Assembly (NCBI RefSeq): GCF_004745505.1
Contig: NZ_RKLX01000001.1
Coordinates: 186,001-250,000, forward strand
DNA length: 64,000 bases
DNA from: Levilactobacillus suantsaiihabitans
GTDB taxonomy: Bacteria; Bacillota; Bacilli; Lactobacillales; Lactobacillaceae
Direction: 5' to 3'
Shown here piece by piece: positions 51,277 to 61,093 of this stretch. The position numbers were made by a program, and so were the translations under genes. Within the stretch, counting starts at the first letter, position 1, and every line of letters begins with the position of its first letter. Below the pieces are notes generated by a model. The model worked only from the letters and a program-made list of their open reading frames with translations. It searched no databases and had not been told where the DNA came from.

Positions 51277-52218
51277 TTACTGTTGATCTTGTTTTAGCAA
51301 ATTGAGCAAGTCACGGTCTCGCTGCGCAACGATCTTCGCGCCATCGTCACCGTTCCAGTCGTAAAAGCCACGACCGGTCTTGAGACCCAGCTCGTGGTCC
51401 GCCACCTTCTTCGCCAGCGCGGGATCTTCCCCCTGCGTGGCCCCCAGGTCAGCGTAGAGGTACTTGCTGATGTTGTCGAACACGTCAAGGCCCCCGAGGT
51501 CGGCACTGGCAATCGGGCCAACCAGGCTCCACCGCCGGCCCAGACTGTATTTGATAATGTCGTCGACGGCTGCCGGCGTGGCGATGCCCTCATCCACGAT
51601 GTGCAGGGCTTCGCGCAAGACGGCCAGTTGAATCCGGTTGCCGACGAAGCCCAGCGACTCTTGCTTGAGACCGACCGCGTGCTTGCCAATGTGGTTCATC
51701 AAGGCCACGGTCAACGTCACCGTGGCGGGCGCCGTCTGCTTGCCGGGCACGACTTCCACCAGCGGCATCAGCTGCGCCGGATTCCAGAAATGGGCCACGA
51801 CGAACCGGTCAGGCTTGAGCAAGACGGATTGAATCGCGGTCGGACTGAGGCCCGAGGTGTTGGTTGCCAAAATGGTCTCGTCGCTGACTAGCGATTCGAC
51901 CCGTTGCCAAACTTGTTTCTTCACATCCAGGTCCTCAATAATTGACTCAATCACAAAATCACTATCAACCAGCGCGGCCGCGTAGTCGGTCGTCGGCGTA
52001 ATCCGCTCGAGAATGGCGGCATCCGCCTCGTGCAACAAGCCGGCCTCGCGAAAGGTCGCCAGGTCATGTTTGATGGCGGTCATCCCCTGTTGCAACGCGG
52101 CGTCACTGGTATCCAGCAACCGCACCGGATAACCCTTCAGTGCAAATTGCAACGCCGTGGCATGCCCCATGGTTCCGGCCCCGAGGTTGGTGATGGTTTT
52201 GATGGTGTTTAGATTCAT
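51277..52218 (-). CDS. 3-hydroxyacyl-CoA dehydrogenase family protein
   Basis: A 313-residue NAD-dependent dehydrogenase: NLGAGTMGHATALQFALKGYPV is the Rossmann motif, ATNTSGLSPTAIQ, VAHFWNPAQLMPLVEVVPG (catalytic His) and ESLGFVGNRIQLAVLREAL are family motifs. These stand-alone proteins often oxidise L-gulonate or 3-hydroxybutyryl-CoA-like acids; no beta-oxidation genes are nearby. The ATG at 52218 has GGAGG 7 bases upstream. Confidence 0.88.
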   Translation of the reverse strand: MNLNTIKTITNLGAGTMGHATALQFALKGYPVRLLDTSDAALQQGMTAIKHDLATFREAGLLHEADAAILERITPTTDYAAALVDSDFVIESIIEDLDVKKQVWQRVESLVSDETILATNTSGLSPTAIQSVLLKPDRFVVAHFWNPAQLMPLVEVVPGKQTAPATVTLTVALMNHIGKHAVGLKQESLGFVGNRIQLAVLREALHIVDEGIATPAAVDDIIKYSLGRRWSLVGPIASADLGGLDVFDNISKYLYADLGATQGEDPALAKKVADHELGLKTGRGFYDWNGDDGAKIVAQRDRDLLNLLKQDQQ

Positions 52219-52285
52219 TTGAAACGCCTCCAAGTTCTTTGGTTTGCGTTCTCTTTGCTCTCTTTGTTTAGTTTAGCATGAAAGC

Positions 52286-53677
52286 TCATCGTGGCTCATC
52301 AATAGACTCGAAAATGGCTGACCTAACCAGGGCAGCAGTACTTTCAATTCTTCGAAGAATCGTTGACTTGCCATAGTTCTTCGTTAAGTAAGGGGTTATT
52401 TCAGACGCCAGCATACATTTATCATCTGACGAAAGAGCCGAAGTACGCTTCATTGGATTATCCAACAAATACTTAAATACAATTCGAAACGGCTGATGTT
52501 GAAGTAATAGTTCAATCAATGCTAATTTTCCTTCATTACCATCCAATTTTACTAATAACTTTCTTCCACGATCATTAATGATAAACTGTTCTTTTTCCTT
52601 TGAGCATAAGCCCAAGTACAAAACTAAATTTCCATAGTAATCTCCCTGACGTTCAGCATAACCGAATACGCTTGCAATATCTCGCTTATTCAATCCAGTC
52701 TCCGGATTTCCTTCATTGCCCGCTTCGTTTAGAAGAGCCAGTGTCTTTACAAATCTAAGGTACGAGTTAGCTTGTGGAAGTATAGCCGGTTCCGAAACAA
52801 TTCTACTACGCCTATATATACCAACAATCCTGTCCAAAGTAATCGTTAAATTATCAAAAAAGCGAAATGCTTTTTGACTTACCATTCTAATTGTTGAATA
52901 ATTATTGGGATCATCGAAGGTATATTCATTAAAATAATAATTTCCACCAAGTAGCAAGAGAAATGTTGGACGAACTGGTTTTGTTACACCTCGATTTCTA
53001 ATAACATAAAACGGATAGTAAAGTTGTCTCACAAGAAAGTCGGCTTCCGGCACAGCCTTAGCCTCAATAACAACGACTGACTGACTATCCTCAAAGGTCG
53101 CATCAATCTCAATTTGAGCACCATTAATTTGCAAACTCTGCGGATTATCAACTCCGATGTTAAAATTCATAGTGCCCGAGCCCATCCGCCCGTGAAGTAC
53201 AGGTAGAAAATGATCTTTGCCACTGCCAAGTGCCTGATCTAACATTCCACTAGAAAAAGCAGCATCAATATATGCATTCTCTGAAGGAATTGTTTTTGGA
53301 GAAATCGTTTGTACCTTGGGGAACTCAAGCATTTTAGGTGATTCATTCTCCTCGATTTCCAATGGTGCATAAGCGTTAAACCTTCCCAAACGATATGTAT
53401 ACACCTTATCTATATATCCTAACGGCATTATATTGATGTAATCCTTTATTGTACCGGTACCTGTCTTGAACGCATCTGGCAAGCTGTACGACTTATCAAA
53501 CTTTGCCAGATTACGGACATCCGGCCCATCCACCTCATTACTGGCCTGCTTTAGTTCTGGAGCTGTGATATCAAAGTATCCTTTACTATCTATTGAATCA
53601 AATATCCTATCCCCGGATCTATCAAAAATCTTTTGCCAAACTTCATTCTTACTCGCTTTATTCGTTCCCCTAGCCAC
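52286..53677 (-). CDS. Type II restriction endonuclease (predicted)
   Basis: A 463-residue protein encoded divergently from two DNA methyltransferase genes. A PD-(D/E)xK-like site is visible near residues 190-210: QIEIDATFEDSQSVVVIEAK followed by YYPFYVIRN. The C-terminal 150 residues look helical with winged-helix-like character (KRDIASVFGYAERQGDYYGNLVLYLGL). GTG start with a GGGGAG site. I do not recognise the subfamily, and the recognition sequence cannot be told. AT-rich, unlike flanking genes, indicating transfer. Confidence 0.78.
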   Translation of the reverse strand: MARGTNKASKNEVWQKIFDRSGDRIFDSIDSKGYFDITAPELKQASNEVDGPDVRNLAKFDKSYSLPDAFKTGTGTIKDYINIMPLGYIDKVYTYRLGRFNAYAPLEIEENESPKMLEFPKVQTISPKTIPSENAYIDAAFSSGMLDQALGSGKDHFLPVLHGRMGSGTMNFNIGVDNPQSLQINGAQIEIDATFEDSQSVVVIEAKAVPEADFLVRQLYYPFYVIRNRGVTKPVRPTFLLLLGGNYYFNEYTFDDPNNYSTIRMVSQKAFRFFDNLTITLDRIVGIYRRSRIVSEPAILPQANSYLRFVKTLALLNEAGNEGNPETGLNKRDIASVFGYAERQGDYYGNLVLYLGLCSKEKEQFIINDRGRKLLVKLDGNEGKLALIELLLQHQPFRIVFKYLLDNPMKRTSALSSDDKCMLASEITPYLTKNYGKSTILRRIESTAALVRSAIFESIDEPR

Positions 53678-54127
53678 TACACTCCCCGCCTTTCTATAGT
53701 CTTGCCACCTATTTTAACAGTTCAAGTATTTTAGAATCAAGTAACTCAAATATGAAGTACAACGTATAAAAATCTGCATGGCATCAGCTTCTCTAAGTGT
53801 TCTTAAATGTCGCAAAATATTTTACTTTCTGCTTAATTTACATGAATTCTCTCGATTCGCTTCGTATTTTACTTTATAATGAAATACAATACTTTGAAGA
53901 ATTGCATAAGTTTTAAGTCAATTCAACATTTCAAATGACGCATCTAGCTTAAGCTGTTCAAATGCCAAACTAAAAACAAAGGGGACTTTTATAACCACGT
54001 ATTTTATTAGAATTCCCTAAGTGAACGTCTGTTCCGACGATAATTTTTTATTTTCCCGTATACTTAACAAATAGAAGTGATCACATAATACACTAACTAG
54101 TGAGTTATCGGAGGAAAGTTATCCCAT
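53678..54127. other. Divergent gap of the R-M locus
   Basis: 450 AT-rich bases between the endonuclease and methyltransferase genes. No ORF, C-protein gene or tRNA was seen. It must hold both promoters; GGAGG is 11 bases before the methyltransferase ATG. Confidence 0.6.
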
Positions 54128-54901
54128 ATGAAAGACGCTTATTACAAAAATAACCTTATCAAATTATACCAAGGTGACTCATTAAAATTGATGAAGCTCA
54201 TGCGTCCAAATTCGGTAGATGTTATCATAGCCGATCCACCATATTTTCTATCAAATGGTGGGTTTTCAAATCGTGGCGGCAAAAAAGTCAGTGTCGACAA
54301 GGGAAGCTGGGATAAGCTAAGTGCTGAATATGAAAGTACGGAACAATTCAACGATATTTTCTTATCCGAAGCTAAACGCATTCTTAAGTATGATGGAACA
54401 CCGTGGGTTTTTGGTAGCATGCACAATATCTTTGAAGTTGGCTATTTGATGAAGAAAAACGACTATCGTATTCTGAACAACATAACCTGGCAAAAGCTTA
54501 ATCCGCCACCTAACTTGAGCTGTAGAATGTTCACTCATTCTACAGAAACAATTATTTGGGCCAAAAAAGACAAGCAAAGCCATCAAGTATTCAATTATCA
54601 ACTTATGCGCGAACGTAATTATGGGAAACAAATGACTGATGTATGGTCAACTCCTGTTATCAAAAAGATTGAAAAACGTTTCGGTTATCATCCAACCCAA
54701 AAGCCTTTAAGCTTGTTCATAAGAATGATAGAAGCATCCACCACGCCAGAGATGTTAATTCTCGATCCCTTTCTAGGCAGTGGTACCACTGCTGTAGCCT
54801 GTCAGATGCTTCAACGTCAATGTATCGGAATTGAACTTTCAAGCAATTATTTAGATATAGCGACTCGTCGTATCAAAAATGAAGAAGGAGCCCTTTTTTA
54901 A
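54128..54901 (+). CDS. DNA methyltransferase, beta class (DpnA-like)
   Basis: A 257-residue amino-methyltransferase. The catalytic motif IV IIADPPYFLSNGG comes first (residues ~34-46) and the AdoMet motif LDPFLGSGTTAVAC near residue 215, the beta-class order. QMTDVWSTPVI and YHPTQKPLSLF are typical of N6-adenine/N4-cytosine enzymes of the DpnA/MboC kind. It starts the methyltransferase operon; the next gene begins 2 bases after its stop. Confidence 0.9.
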   Translation: MKDAYYKNNLIKLYQGDSLKLMKLMRPNSVDVIIADPPYFLSNGGFSNRGGKKVSVDKGSWDKLSAEYESTEQFNDIFLSEAKRILKYDGTPWVFGSMHNIFEVGYLMKKNDYRILNNITWQKLNPPPNLSCRMFTHSTETIIWAKKDKQSHQVFNYQLMRERNYGKQMTDVWSTPVIKKIEKRFGYHPTQKPLSLFIRMIEASTTPEMLILDPFLGSGTTAVACQMLQRQCIGIELSSNYLDIATRRIKNEEGALF

Positions 54902-54903
54902 TC

Positions 54904-55854
54904 ATGGATCAACCAAAAAAAGTATTACCAATAGCCCCTATAATAAAGTGGGCTGGCGGAAAAAAAAAACTAGCACCAATAATTGAACAGATGGTCGCTG
55001 CTCAAATTGATTTAAGTACAATTGATACTTATGTCGAGCCTTTTGCCGGCGGTGCATCTTTACTATTATTTCTTTCAAGTAAGTATACCTTTAAAAAGAA
55101 AGTTATTTTGGACATTAATCCAGATCTAATTAACCTTTATCTTAATGTGAGAGATCATCTTTCTGAACTAGTGGCTAAGCTAAGCTCAATTGAAAGAAAA
55201 TATAATAATCTTTCCGCTACTGAACAAAAAGATTATTATTATACAATCCGCAACAACTTTAACGAAAACATCCTTGCTAGAAAATCCGACCATGATATTC
55301 TTAACACCCAACTCGAAGAGAAAATTTCGTCTAATTTAAATCAAGCATGTTATTTTATCTTCCTTAACAAGACTGATTTCAATGGTCTCTACCGTGTTAA
55401 TTCAAAAGGAACATTCAACGTTCCTTTTGGCCAAAGAAAGCAAGCTACCCTGTTCAATAAGTCGAATATCATTAACTTTTCCGAACTACTACAAAACACT
55501 GAGATTATGCTTGGGGATTATCGTATAACCGAGGAATTTGCTGGACCGGGAACTTTTTTCTACTTCGACCCGCCTTACAGGCCTTTAACCGATTCATCGA
55601 GTTTTACTAGTTATGCTAAGTCTAGTTTCAATGATACATCGCAGCAGGAGCTCGCAAAATTTGTATCAAAAATCTCAAAAAAAGGAGCTCATTTCGCGCT
55701 TAGCAATTCTGATCCTCATCAAAGTGATCCTGCAGATGATTTCTTTGATACATTGTATTCCGACTTTACCATCAACAGAATACAGGCTTCCCGCATGATA
55801 TCAGCTAAATCTCAAGGACGCGGCAAAGTCTCCGAACTTTTAATCGTGGGATAA
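54904..55854 (+). CDS. DNA adenine methyltransferase, Dam/DpnM-like (alpha class)
   Basis: A 316-residue N6-adenine methyltransferase. The AdoMet motif IIKWAGGKKKL is at the N-terminus, followed by TYVEPFAGGASLLLFL, and the catalytic motif FYFDPPYRPLTDSSSFTSY near residue 220: the alpha-class order. NKTDFNGLYRVNSKGTFNVPFG is a strong Dam-family signature. Similarity to Dam/DpnM makes an adenine target likely; GATC is a guess. Together with the beta-class enzyme it should protect both strands or single-stranded DNA. Confidence 0.92.
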   Translation: MDQPKKVLPIAPIIKWAGGKKKLAPIIEQMVAAQIDLSTIDTYVEPFAGGASLLLFLSSKYTFKKKVILDINPDLINLYLNVRDHLSELVAKLSSIERKYNNLSATEQKDYYYTIRNNFNENILARKSDHDILNTQLEEKISSNLNQACYFIFLNKTDFNGLYRVNSKGTFNVPFGQRKQATLFNKSNIINFSELLQNTEIMLGDYRITEEFAGPGTFFYFDPPYRPLTDSSSFTSYAKSSFNDTSQQELAKFVSKISKKGAHFALSNSDPHQSDPADDFFDTLYSDFTINRIQASRMISAKSQGRGKVSELLIVG

Positions 55855-55867
55855 ATTTAATCGTAAT

Positions 55868-55917
55868 TAAAACACTGATGTTGGCTTGAATTTTAATTCA
55901 CGCTAACATCAGTGTTT
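55868..55917 (+). terminator. Terminator of the methyltransferase operon
   Basis: AAAACACTGATGTT / AACATCAGTGTTTTT stem with T-run; right end of the AT-rich R-M locus. Confidence 0.88.
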
Positions 55918-55990
55918 TTCATTGCTTAAAGCCCAGCAAACGAACTACCGACCAATTCACCACACTTAACTCATGTCCATCAATCCTAAC

Positions 55991-56641
55991 TCAGTCTTCG
56001 CTTCCCATAACTCTTGCAACAACAGCTGCAATAATTGCACCGACTTCCGGTGCTAGAATATACAACCACAAATGGTTTAGGGCACTTCCACCAGCTAAGA
56101 TAGCCGGACCAAATGACCGCGCCGGATTTAATGATCCACCCGTTAGGTTCAAAGCTACAATAATCAGAAAGGCCAAAGTAACTCCAATTGTCAGTCCAGC
56201 AAAATTGCTGTTACCGTGCTGATTACTCGTTACATTCAAGATTACTAATAAAAATAAGAAAGTCACGATGACTTCAACAGAAAATGCTAATCCAGCAGAA
56301 ATTTTAGGGAAATCTGTTTGTCCAAGCTGATTTGTAGCCAAACCCAAGCCACCAACAAATAATTTCATCACTGCCGACGCTACCGTTGCCCCCAAAACTT
56401 GAGCAATAACGTACCACACAGCATCTTTACCACTAATTCGCCGATTAATCACCATGGCCGTCGTAACTGCTGGATTAAAATGCCCACCAGAGATACCACC
56501 AAAGGCATACGCTGATACCGTAATTGCTAACCCAAATGCCAAGCCGATCGTCAGCGTGTTCCCAGCAGCTACGGTTACCGCACCCGTCCCCAGAAACACT
56601 AACATAAAAGTACCAAAGAATTCTGCCAAATATTTCTGCAT
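55991..56641 (-). CDS. Aquaporin (MIP family)
   Basis: A 216-residue channel with six helices and both half-helix motifs, HFNPAVT and SLNPARS. The residue after the second NPAR is Ser (NPARSFGPA), as in water-specific AqpZ; glycerol facilitators usually have Asp there. So it is more likely a water/small-solute pore than a PduF-type glycerol channel. The ATG at 56641 has GGAGG 8 bases upstream. Confidence 0.88.
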   Translation of the reverse strand: MQKYLAEFFGTFMLVFLGTGAVTVAAGNTLTIGLAFGLAITVSAYAFGGISGGHFNPAVTTAMVINRRISGKDAVWYVIAQVLGATVASAVMKLFVGGLGLATNQLGQTDFPKISAGLAFSVEVIVTFLFLLVILNVTSNQHGNSNFAGLTIGVTLAFLIIVALNLTGGSLNPARSFGPAILAGGSALNHLWLYILAPEVGAIIAAVVARVMGSED

Positions 56642-56802
56642 CACTATTTTCCTCCAGTTCTATTTTATGTTGATTATTATAAAACACTTAAGACTATCAC
56701 GGTACCATTTTGCAAATCCGCAATTTCTTTACCCGCAAGTCAAAAAATGTTCATAACTCCCGCGCATACTGAAAGCAACTTACAACTGGAAGGATGATTC
56801 TG

Positions 56803-57426
56803 ATGCAAATTTTTGACGTAACCGACGAACGCTTCCGGCCTTATGGTCGCATCGTTGCCGCTGGTGACTTGGACGAACTGATTACAAACTTGAACGCGGT
56901 TCCTTACCCGCCAGAAAAGACGCAATACGTGGCCAACACCGAATCTTTGGCCAACACCACGGCCGCTCACCGGCTGGAACAAACGCTTTACGGCGGCGTA
57001 CCGACTGAAACGGGTTACTGCATCGGCCACAATCATCTGCTGAACTGTCTGGAATTCCACAGCAGTTCCGAAATCAACGTGGCGGCGACTGACTTTGTCC
57101 TGTTACTGGGCAAACGTCAAGACATTCATGACGACCTGACCTACGACACCTCACAGCTGGAAGCCTTCCTGATTCCCAAGGGCACGGCCATCGAAGTCTA
57201 CGCCACCACGCTACACTTCGCGCCGTGTGAAGCCCCTGGCCAAGACGGTTTCCGCTGCTTAGTCATGTTGCCCGCCGGCACGAACCTGGACCTCGACTTC
57301 ACCGTCGACACCCAGGACCCGATGAACCGGCTCTTGTTCAAGACGAACAAATGGCTGATTGCCCACCCAGACGCCCACAAGGAAGGCGCATTCGTCGGGT
57401 TGGTCGGCGAAAACTTACGCGTCTAA
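56803..57426 (+). CDS. DUF4867-family protein
   Basis: A 207-residue protein: starts MQIFDVTDERFRPYGRIV, then TETGYCIGHNHLLNCLEFHSSSEINVA and GTAIEVYATTLHFAPCEA; the His and Glu spacing suggests a cupin-like metal fold as in ureidoglycolate-lyase-like or sugar isomerase families. DUF4867 proteins are often next to carbohydrate genes. AAGGA lies 8 bases before the ATG at 56803. Function not established. Confidence 0.78.
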   Translation: MQIFDVTDERFRPYGRIVAAGDLDELITNLNAVPYPPEKTQYVANTESLANTTAAHRLEQTLYGGVPTETGYCIGHNHLLNCLEFHSSSEINVAATDFVLLLGKRQDIHDDLTYDTSQLEAFLIPKGTAIEVYATTLHFAPCEAPGQDGFRCLVMLPAGTNLDLDFTVDTQDPMNRLLFKTNKWLIAHPDAHKEGAFVGLVGENLRV

Positions 57427-57441
57427 CACGATAGTGAAATG

Positions 57442-57482
57442 AAATGCGATCTGGCGAATAATCCGTCAGACCGCATTTTTTG
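57442..57482. terminator. Terminator between the DUF4867 and pcp genes
   Basis: AAATGCG-TCTGGCG / CGTCAGA-CGCATTTTTT stem with one mismatched pair, between convergent genes. Confidence 0.8.
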
Positions 57483-57485
57483 CGT

Positions 57486-58094
57486 CTATTCAGCTGCAAC
57501 GATGGCCGTGATGGCGGCGGTGATGCCGCGCACGTCATCCGCTAGGGACAACGACGGCACCCCCGGCTTGGCCACGACTTGACTGGGGAGAAACGGAATG
57601 TGCATGAAGCCCGCGCGCAATGCCGGAAATTCCGTGGCCCGCAAATACTGGACTTGATACATCAGCGCGTTGCACACGTAGGTTCCAGCCGTCGTCGACA
57701 CGGCGCTGGGGAGCCCCGCCGCGCGAATCGTCTGCACCATTGCCTTCACCGGTAACTGGGTGAAGTACGCCGTCGCGCCCGTCTCCTGTAGCGGTCGGTC
57801 ACTGGGTTGGTCACCCGCGTTGTCTGGGATACGCCCATCGGCCAAATTGATGGCGACGCGTTCCGGTGTCAAGGCCGCGCGCCCACCAGCTTGGCCGATG
57901 CTCAAGACCACGTCGGGGTGCTCAGTCAAAATGGCCTGGCGCACCACGGTCCCCGCGGTCTGAAATACCGTCGGCACCATCAATGGCACGATGGTCGCTC
58001 CGGCAATCGTGGCCGGCAACCGTTTAACGGCTTCAATGGCTGGGTTGGTGGTTTCGCCACCGAACGGGTCAAAACCCGTCACTAAAATTTTCAT
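57486..58094 (-). CDS. pcp: Pyrrolidone-carboxylate peptidase
   Basis: A 202-residue cysteine peptidase that removes N-terminal pyroglutamate from peptides. It begins [19 protein letters not shown], has the catalytic Glu in [17 protein letters not shown], Cys in [13 protein letters not shown] and His in [14 protein letters not shown] lies 8 bases before the ATG at 58094. Cytosolic; stands alone. Confidence 0.95.
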   Translation of the reverse strand: MKILVTGFDPFGGETTNPAIEAVKRLPATIAGATIVPLMVPTVFQTAGTVVRQAILTEHPDVVLSIGQAGGRAALTPERVAINLADGRIPDNAGDQPSDRPLQETGATAYFTQLPVKAMVQTIRAAGLPSAVSTTAGTYVCNALMYQVQYLRATEFPALRAGFMHIPFLPSQVVAKPGVPSLSLADDVRGITAAITAIVAAE

Positions 58095-58150
58095 ACGCAT
58101 CACTCCTGGATTATGAGGATTTGATGAGAATTATACACCAGTTTTCCCAA

Positions 58151-60370
58151 TTAATCGACCGCATCAATCGTAAAGACGCGCGCGCTGAAGTCAGCGGATG
58201 CTTCCACGCCTTGAGTGGTGGCCAACAGGTGGGGGATGAACAACCCAGCGTGCATCAGCTCGTCGCCAAAGTAGACGTGATCATCCCCGCTGACACGATA
58301 CCGTTGGTCTGGCCGCAAACCGCGCAGGTACAGGCGGTTGTAGGCGGGATTGGGCTGATTCAAAATTTGATAACGGGCCACGACAGCTTGGCGGCCGTCG
58401 GCACTGACGACTTGCCAACTGCCCACGTTTTTGTCACCGTCAAATGGATTATCCAACCGGTAGAACGTCCCCTGTTGGAACAGCTCGCGGTGGGCCTTGT
58501 AGAAGGCCACTTGCGTCTTGATGGCGGCCTTTTCGGCAGCGGAACATTGCGTCACGTCGAGTTCATAGCCCAGGTCACCGAAGTAGGCCACCGCCGCACG
58601 CGTTTCAATCGGCGTGATCCGTCCCGTCTGGTCATTGGGCACGGCGGAAACGTGGGCGCCCATCATCGCCAGCGGGTAGCCATAAGACGTGCCATACTGA
58701 ATGCGTAACCGTTCTACGGCATCGGTGTCGTCACTGGTCCAGGCTTGCGGCGCGTAATACATCATTCCCAGGTCGAACCGCCCACCACCAGAGGCACAGG
58801 ATTCAAACAAGACCTGCGGATAAGCCGTCGTCAATCGCGCGTATAGTTGGTAAACGCCCAACATGTAACGGTGAGCGAACTCTACCTGGCGCTCGGCCGG
58901 CAACGTCGCGCTGAACGATTCCGTAATATTGCGGTTCATATCCCACTTAATATAGTCCAGATGCGCCTCTTTGATTAATCGACTAATCTTGCCGTACAGG
59001 TAGTCCACGACCGCCGGATTGGCCATGTCGAGCACAAATTGGTTCCGCCCCGGCGTCATTTCCCGGTGCGGCGCCACGACGGTCCATTCGGGATGCGCCC
59101 GATACAGTTCACTATCAATGGAAATCATTTCCGGTTCGAACCACAGACCAAACTGGAGGTCCATGCCGTGAATGCGGTCCGCCAAATGGGCGATGCCGTT
59201 CGGTAATTTAGCCGCGTAAACGTCCCAATCCCCGAGCGACGTGGTGTCATCGTCTCGGTGACCGAACCAGCCATCATCTAAGACGAACATTTCGATGCCC
59301 AGTTCCTTGGCGTCACGGGCAATTGCCGTTAATTTGTCTTCATTAAAGTCAAAGTAAGTACCTTCCCAATTGTTGATCAACACCGGCCGCGGCTGTTGGG
59401 CGAAATGGGGATTGACCAAATGATGCTGGTAGAAGGTCCCCATCTGCTGGCTCAATTGGTTCAGGCCGGCGCTGGTGTAACTGAGGACGGCTTCCGGCGT
59501 TTGAAAACTTTGTCCCGCGGCCAATTGCCAGCCAAATTCGGTCGGATTGATCCCCGTCAAGACGCGAGCCGTGCCAAAGGCGTCGACCTCGACTTGGTCC
59601 AAGAAGTTGCCGGAGTATACCAGGTTCACGCCCAGCGCCGCCCCGTGGTCCTCAGTGGTCTCCGGGCGAGCCAAGGCGATAAATGGATTCTGCTGGTGAC
59701 TGGAGGCGCCCCGCAGACTGCCGACGCTTTGAATTCCGCTCCGCAATCGCTGGCGAATCAAATGGCGTTCACGCGCCCAACTTCCGGAGAATTGCAGCAG
59801 GTCATAGTTCGCGTCCGGCAGGTCCAATTGTAGGCTCAAGGCCCGGTCGAGCATGACCGTCTTTTCGCCTTGATTGGTGAATTTGGCGCTACGCACGATC
59901 ACGTCTTGATGCGGGAAAACCGCATAACTCAAGGTCAGCGTCATATTCAACACGGCATCGACCAGGGTGATGACCAACGTCTGGGCGTCGTCTTCGCTGT
60001 CGTCAAACGTTGACGGCAGGTCGTCTAGTCGCTGCTTGCCGGTTAAGATCTGATAATCCTGATAGCGAAATTCGCTGATACGACTACCATCGGGACCGGT
60101 AATTTGAAAGGCCGGGTCCCGGTAGTCACCTTTGCCCAAGCTGGCAAATTCTTGCTTCAGCGTTTCCGGTTGAAAGTCCGGCTGGTCCAGACGCCAAGCC
60201 GGAATTGCACCGTGCTCTTCTCGAACGGTCAGCTCAGGGAAAGTGGGTTGGTCGTGAATGCGGGGACCGTAATAGAGCTGTCCCAGCTCCCCATTGGCCA
60301 TCACGTGAAAGATGTAGCTGGTATGAGCCGTTTGCAGGTGAAATTGCTGTTGCGTAACTGAAATTGACAT
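58151..60370 (-). CDS. Alpha-galactosidase (GH36)
   Basis: A 739-residue GH36 enzyme that hydrolyses melibiose, raffinose and related alpha-galactosides. Motifs: FVLDDGWFGHRDDD, LQFGLWFEPEMIS, the nucleophile in YIKWDMNRNITE and the acid/base Asp in SCASGGGRFDLGM. No signal peptide. The ATG at 60370 is slightly preferred over 60376 by ribosome-site spacing (GGGAG). A cre-like site lies about 50 bases upstream, so glucose repression is expected. Confidence 0.94.
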   Translation of the reverse strand: MSISVTQQQFHLQTAHTSYIFHVMANGELGQLYYGPRIHDQPTFPELTVREEHGAIPAWRLDQPDFQPETLKQEFASLGKGDYRDPAFQITGPDGSRISEFRYQDYQILTGKQRLDDLPSTFDDSEDDAQTLVITLVDAVLNMTLTLSYAVFPHQDVIVRSAKFTNQGEKTVMLDRALSLQLDLPDANYDLLQFSGSWARERHLIRQRLRSGIQSVGSLRGASSHQQNPFIALARPETTEDHGAALGVNLVYSGNFLDQVEVDAFGTARVLTGINPTEFGWQLAAGQSFQTPEAVLSYTSAGLNQLSQQMGTFYQHHLVNPHFAQQPRPVLINNWEGTYFDFNEDKLTAIARDAKELGIEMFVLDDGWFGHRDDDTTSLGDWDVYAAKLPNGIAHLADRIHGMDLQFGLWFEPEMISIDSELYRAHPEWTVVAPHREMTPGRNQFVLDMANPAVVDYLYGKISRLIKEAHLDYIKWDMNRNITESFSATLPAERQVEFAHRYMLGVYQLYARLTTAYPQVLFESCASGGGRFDLGMMYYAPQAWTSDDTDAVERLRIQYGTSYGYPLAMMGAHVSAVPNDQTGRITPIETRAAVAYFGDLGYELDVTQCSAAEKAAIKTQVAFYKAHRELFQQGTFYRLDNPFDGDKNVGSWQVVSADGRQAVVARYQILNQPNPAYNRLYLRGLRPDQRYRVSGDDHVYFGDELMHAGLFIPHLLATTQGVEASADFSARVFTIDAVD

Positions 60371-60420
60371 GTGCATACTCCCTTCTATTGGTTAACACTT
60401 AATCCCATCGTAGCATAGAT

Positions 60421-60434
60421 TGTAAGCGCTGACG
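60421..60434 (-). promoter_or_regulatory. cre-like site of the alpha-galactosidase gene
   Basis: TGTAAGCGCTGACG, one mismatch to TGWNANCGNTNWCA, upstream of the start codon. Confidence 0.6.
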
Positions 60435-60448
60435 AGAGTGAGACAAAC

Positions 60449-60511
60449 GGCGCACATTTCAGCTACGTAAAGGTGACGCGAACGAGCCTAGGAAGATTTG
60501 TCCCAGGCGCC
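60449..60511 (+). repeat. Dispersed structured repeat, partial copy D
   Basis: GGCGCACATTTCAGCTACG, then TAAAGGTGACGCG as in copy B, then GAGCCTAGGA / TCCCAGGC as in the terminal hairpin of copies A and C. The 5' stem half is absent. Confidence 0.7.
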
Positions 60512-60664
60512 TTGGTAAATCGCCCTCACTAATACCAACGAAATTAAGCGGCATTTTGTAACCCCCGATGGCTAAATTGACTTAAAAACCAGTCCTTGAG
60601 CGATCTAGTAGACAAGCTATCAGTCAAATGCTAAGCTAATTGGCATTCGGAAAGGAAGACGATC

Positions 60665-60979
60665 ATGGCATTAACGCAACTCAACCTTGGCAGTGAACTG
60701 GGCCTTGAGGTGCTACACCAGCGCTGGTACGCTCTGGTTTTGTATCAACTAGACGCCGCCCCCACTGACTTTATGGAACTCCGACAAACGGTCCGTGGCA
60801 TTTCCACGTTCAACCTGCTACTCCGCTTAAAACAGCTGAGTGACTGGGGTCTCGTCACAACCATTCCCGAGGACGACTACAGCTATCGCCTGACCACCAG
60901 TGGCGTCATGTTTCACAACATTCTGACCGCCCTGGAAGACTGGGGCAATCAGCAACTTACTCGCGAGCTATCCCGTTAA
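60665..60979 (+). CDS. HxlR-family transcriptional regulator
   Basis: A 104-residue winged-helix regulator: ELGLEVLHQRWYALVLYQLDAAPTDFMELRQTVRGISTFNLLLRLKQLSDWGLV follows the HxlR pattern (G.KW...IL..L..G..RF.EL...... IS...L...L..L...GLV). There is no cysteine sensor. It is placed between the alpha-galactosidase and an unusual structured intergenic region; its target is not evident. GGAAAGGAAG precedes the ATG. Confidence 0.85.
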   Translation: MALTQLNLGSELGLEVLHQRWYALVLYQLDAAPTDFMELRQTVRGISTFNLLLRLKQLSDWGLVTTIPEDDYSYRLTTSGVMFHNILTALEDWGNQQLTRELSR

Positions 60980-61093
60980 CTGATGGTTGAAAGACAGAAA
61001 TCAGCTGAAACTACTGTTAGCATGCGACTCATGGCGTCAAGAATAGTCGTTTACAGCCACATAATACGAACTGGCCGCCAACCTTGCCGGAGG

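Noticed and set aside
55991-56641. Aquaporin as a PduF-type glycerol/propanediol facilitator for the pdu module
   Set aside because: The residue after the second NPAR is Ser as in water channels, the protein is short, and it lies 26 kb from the operon.
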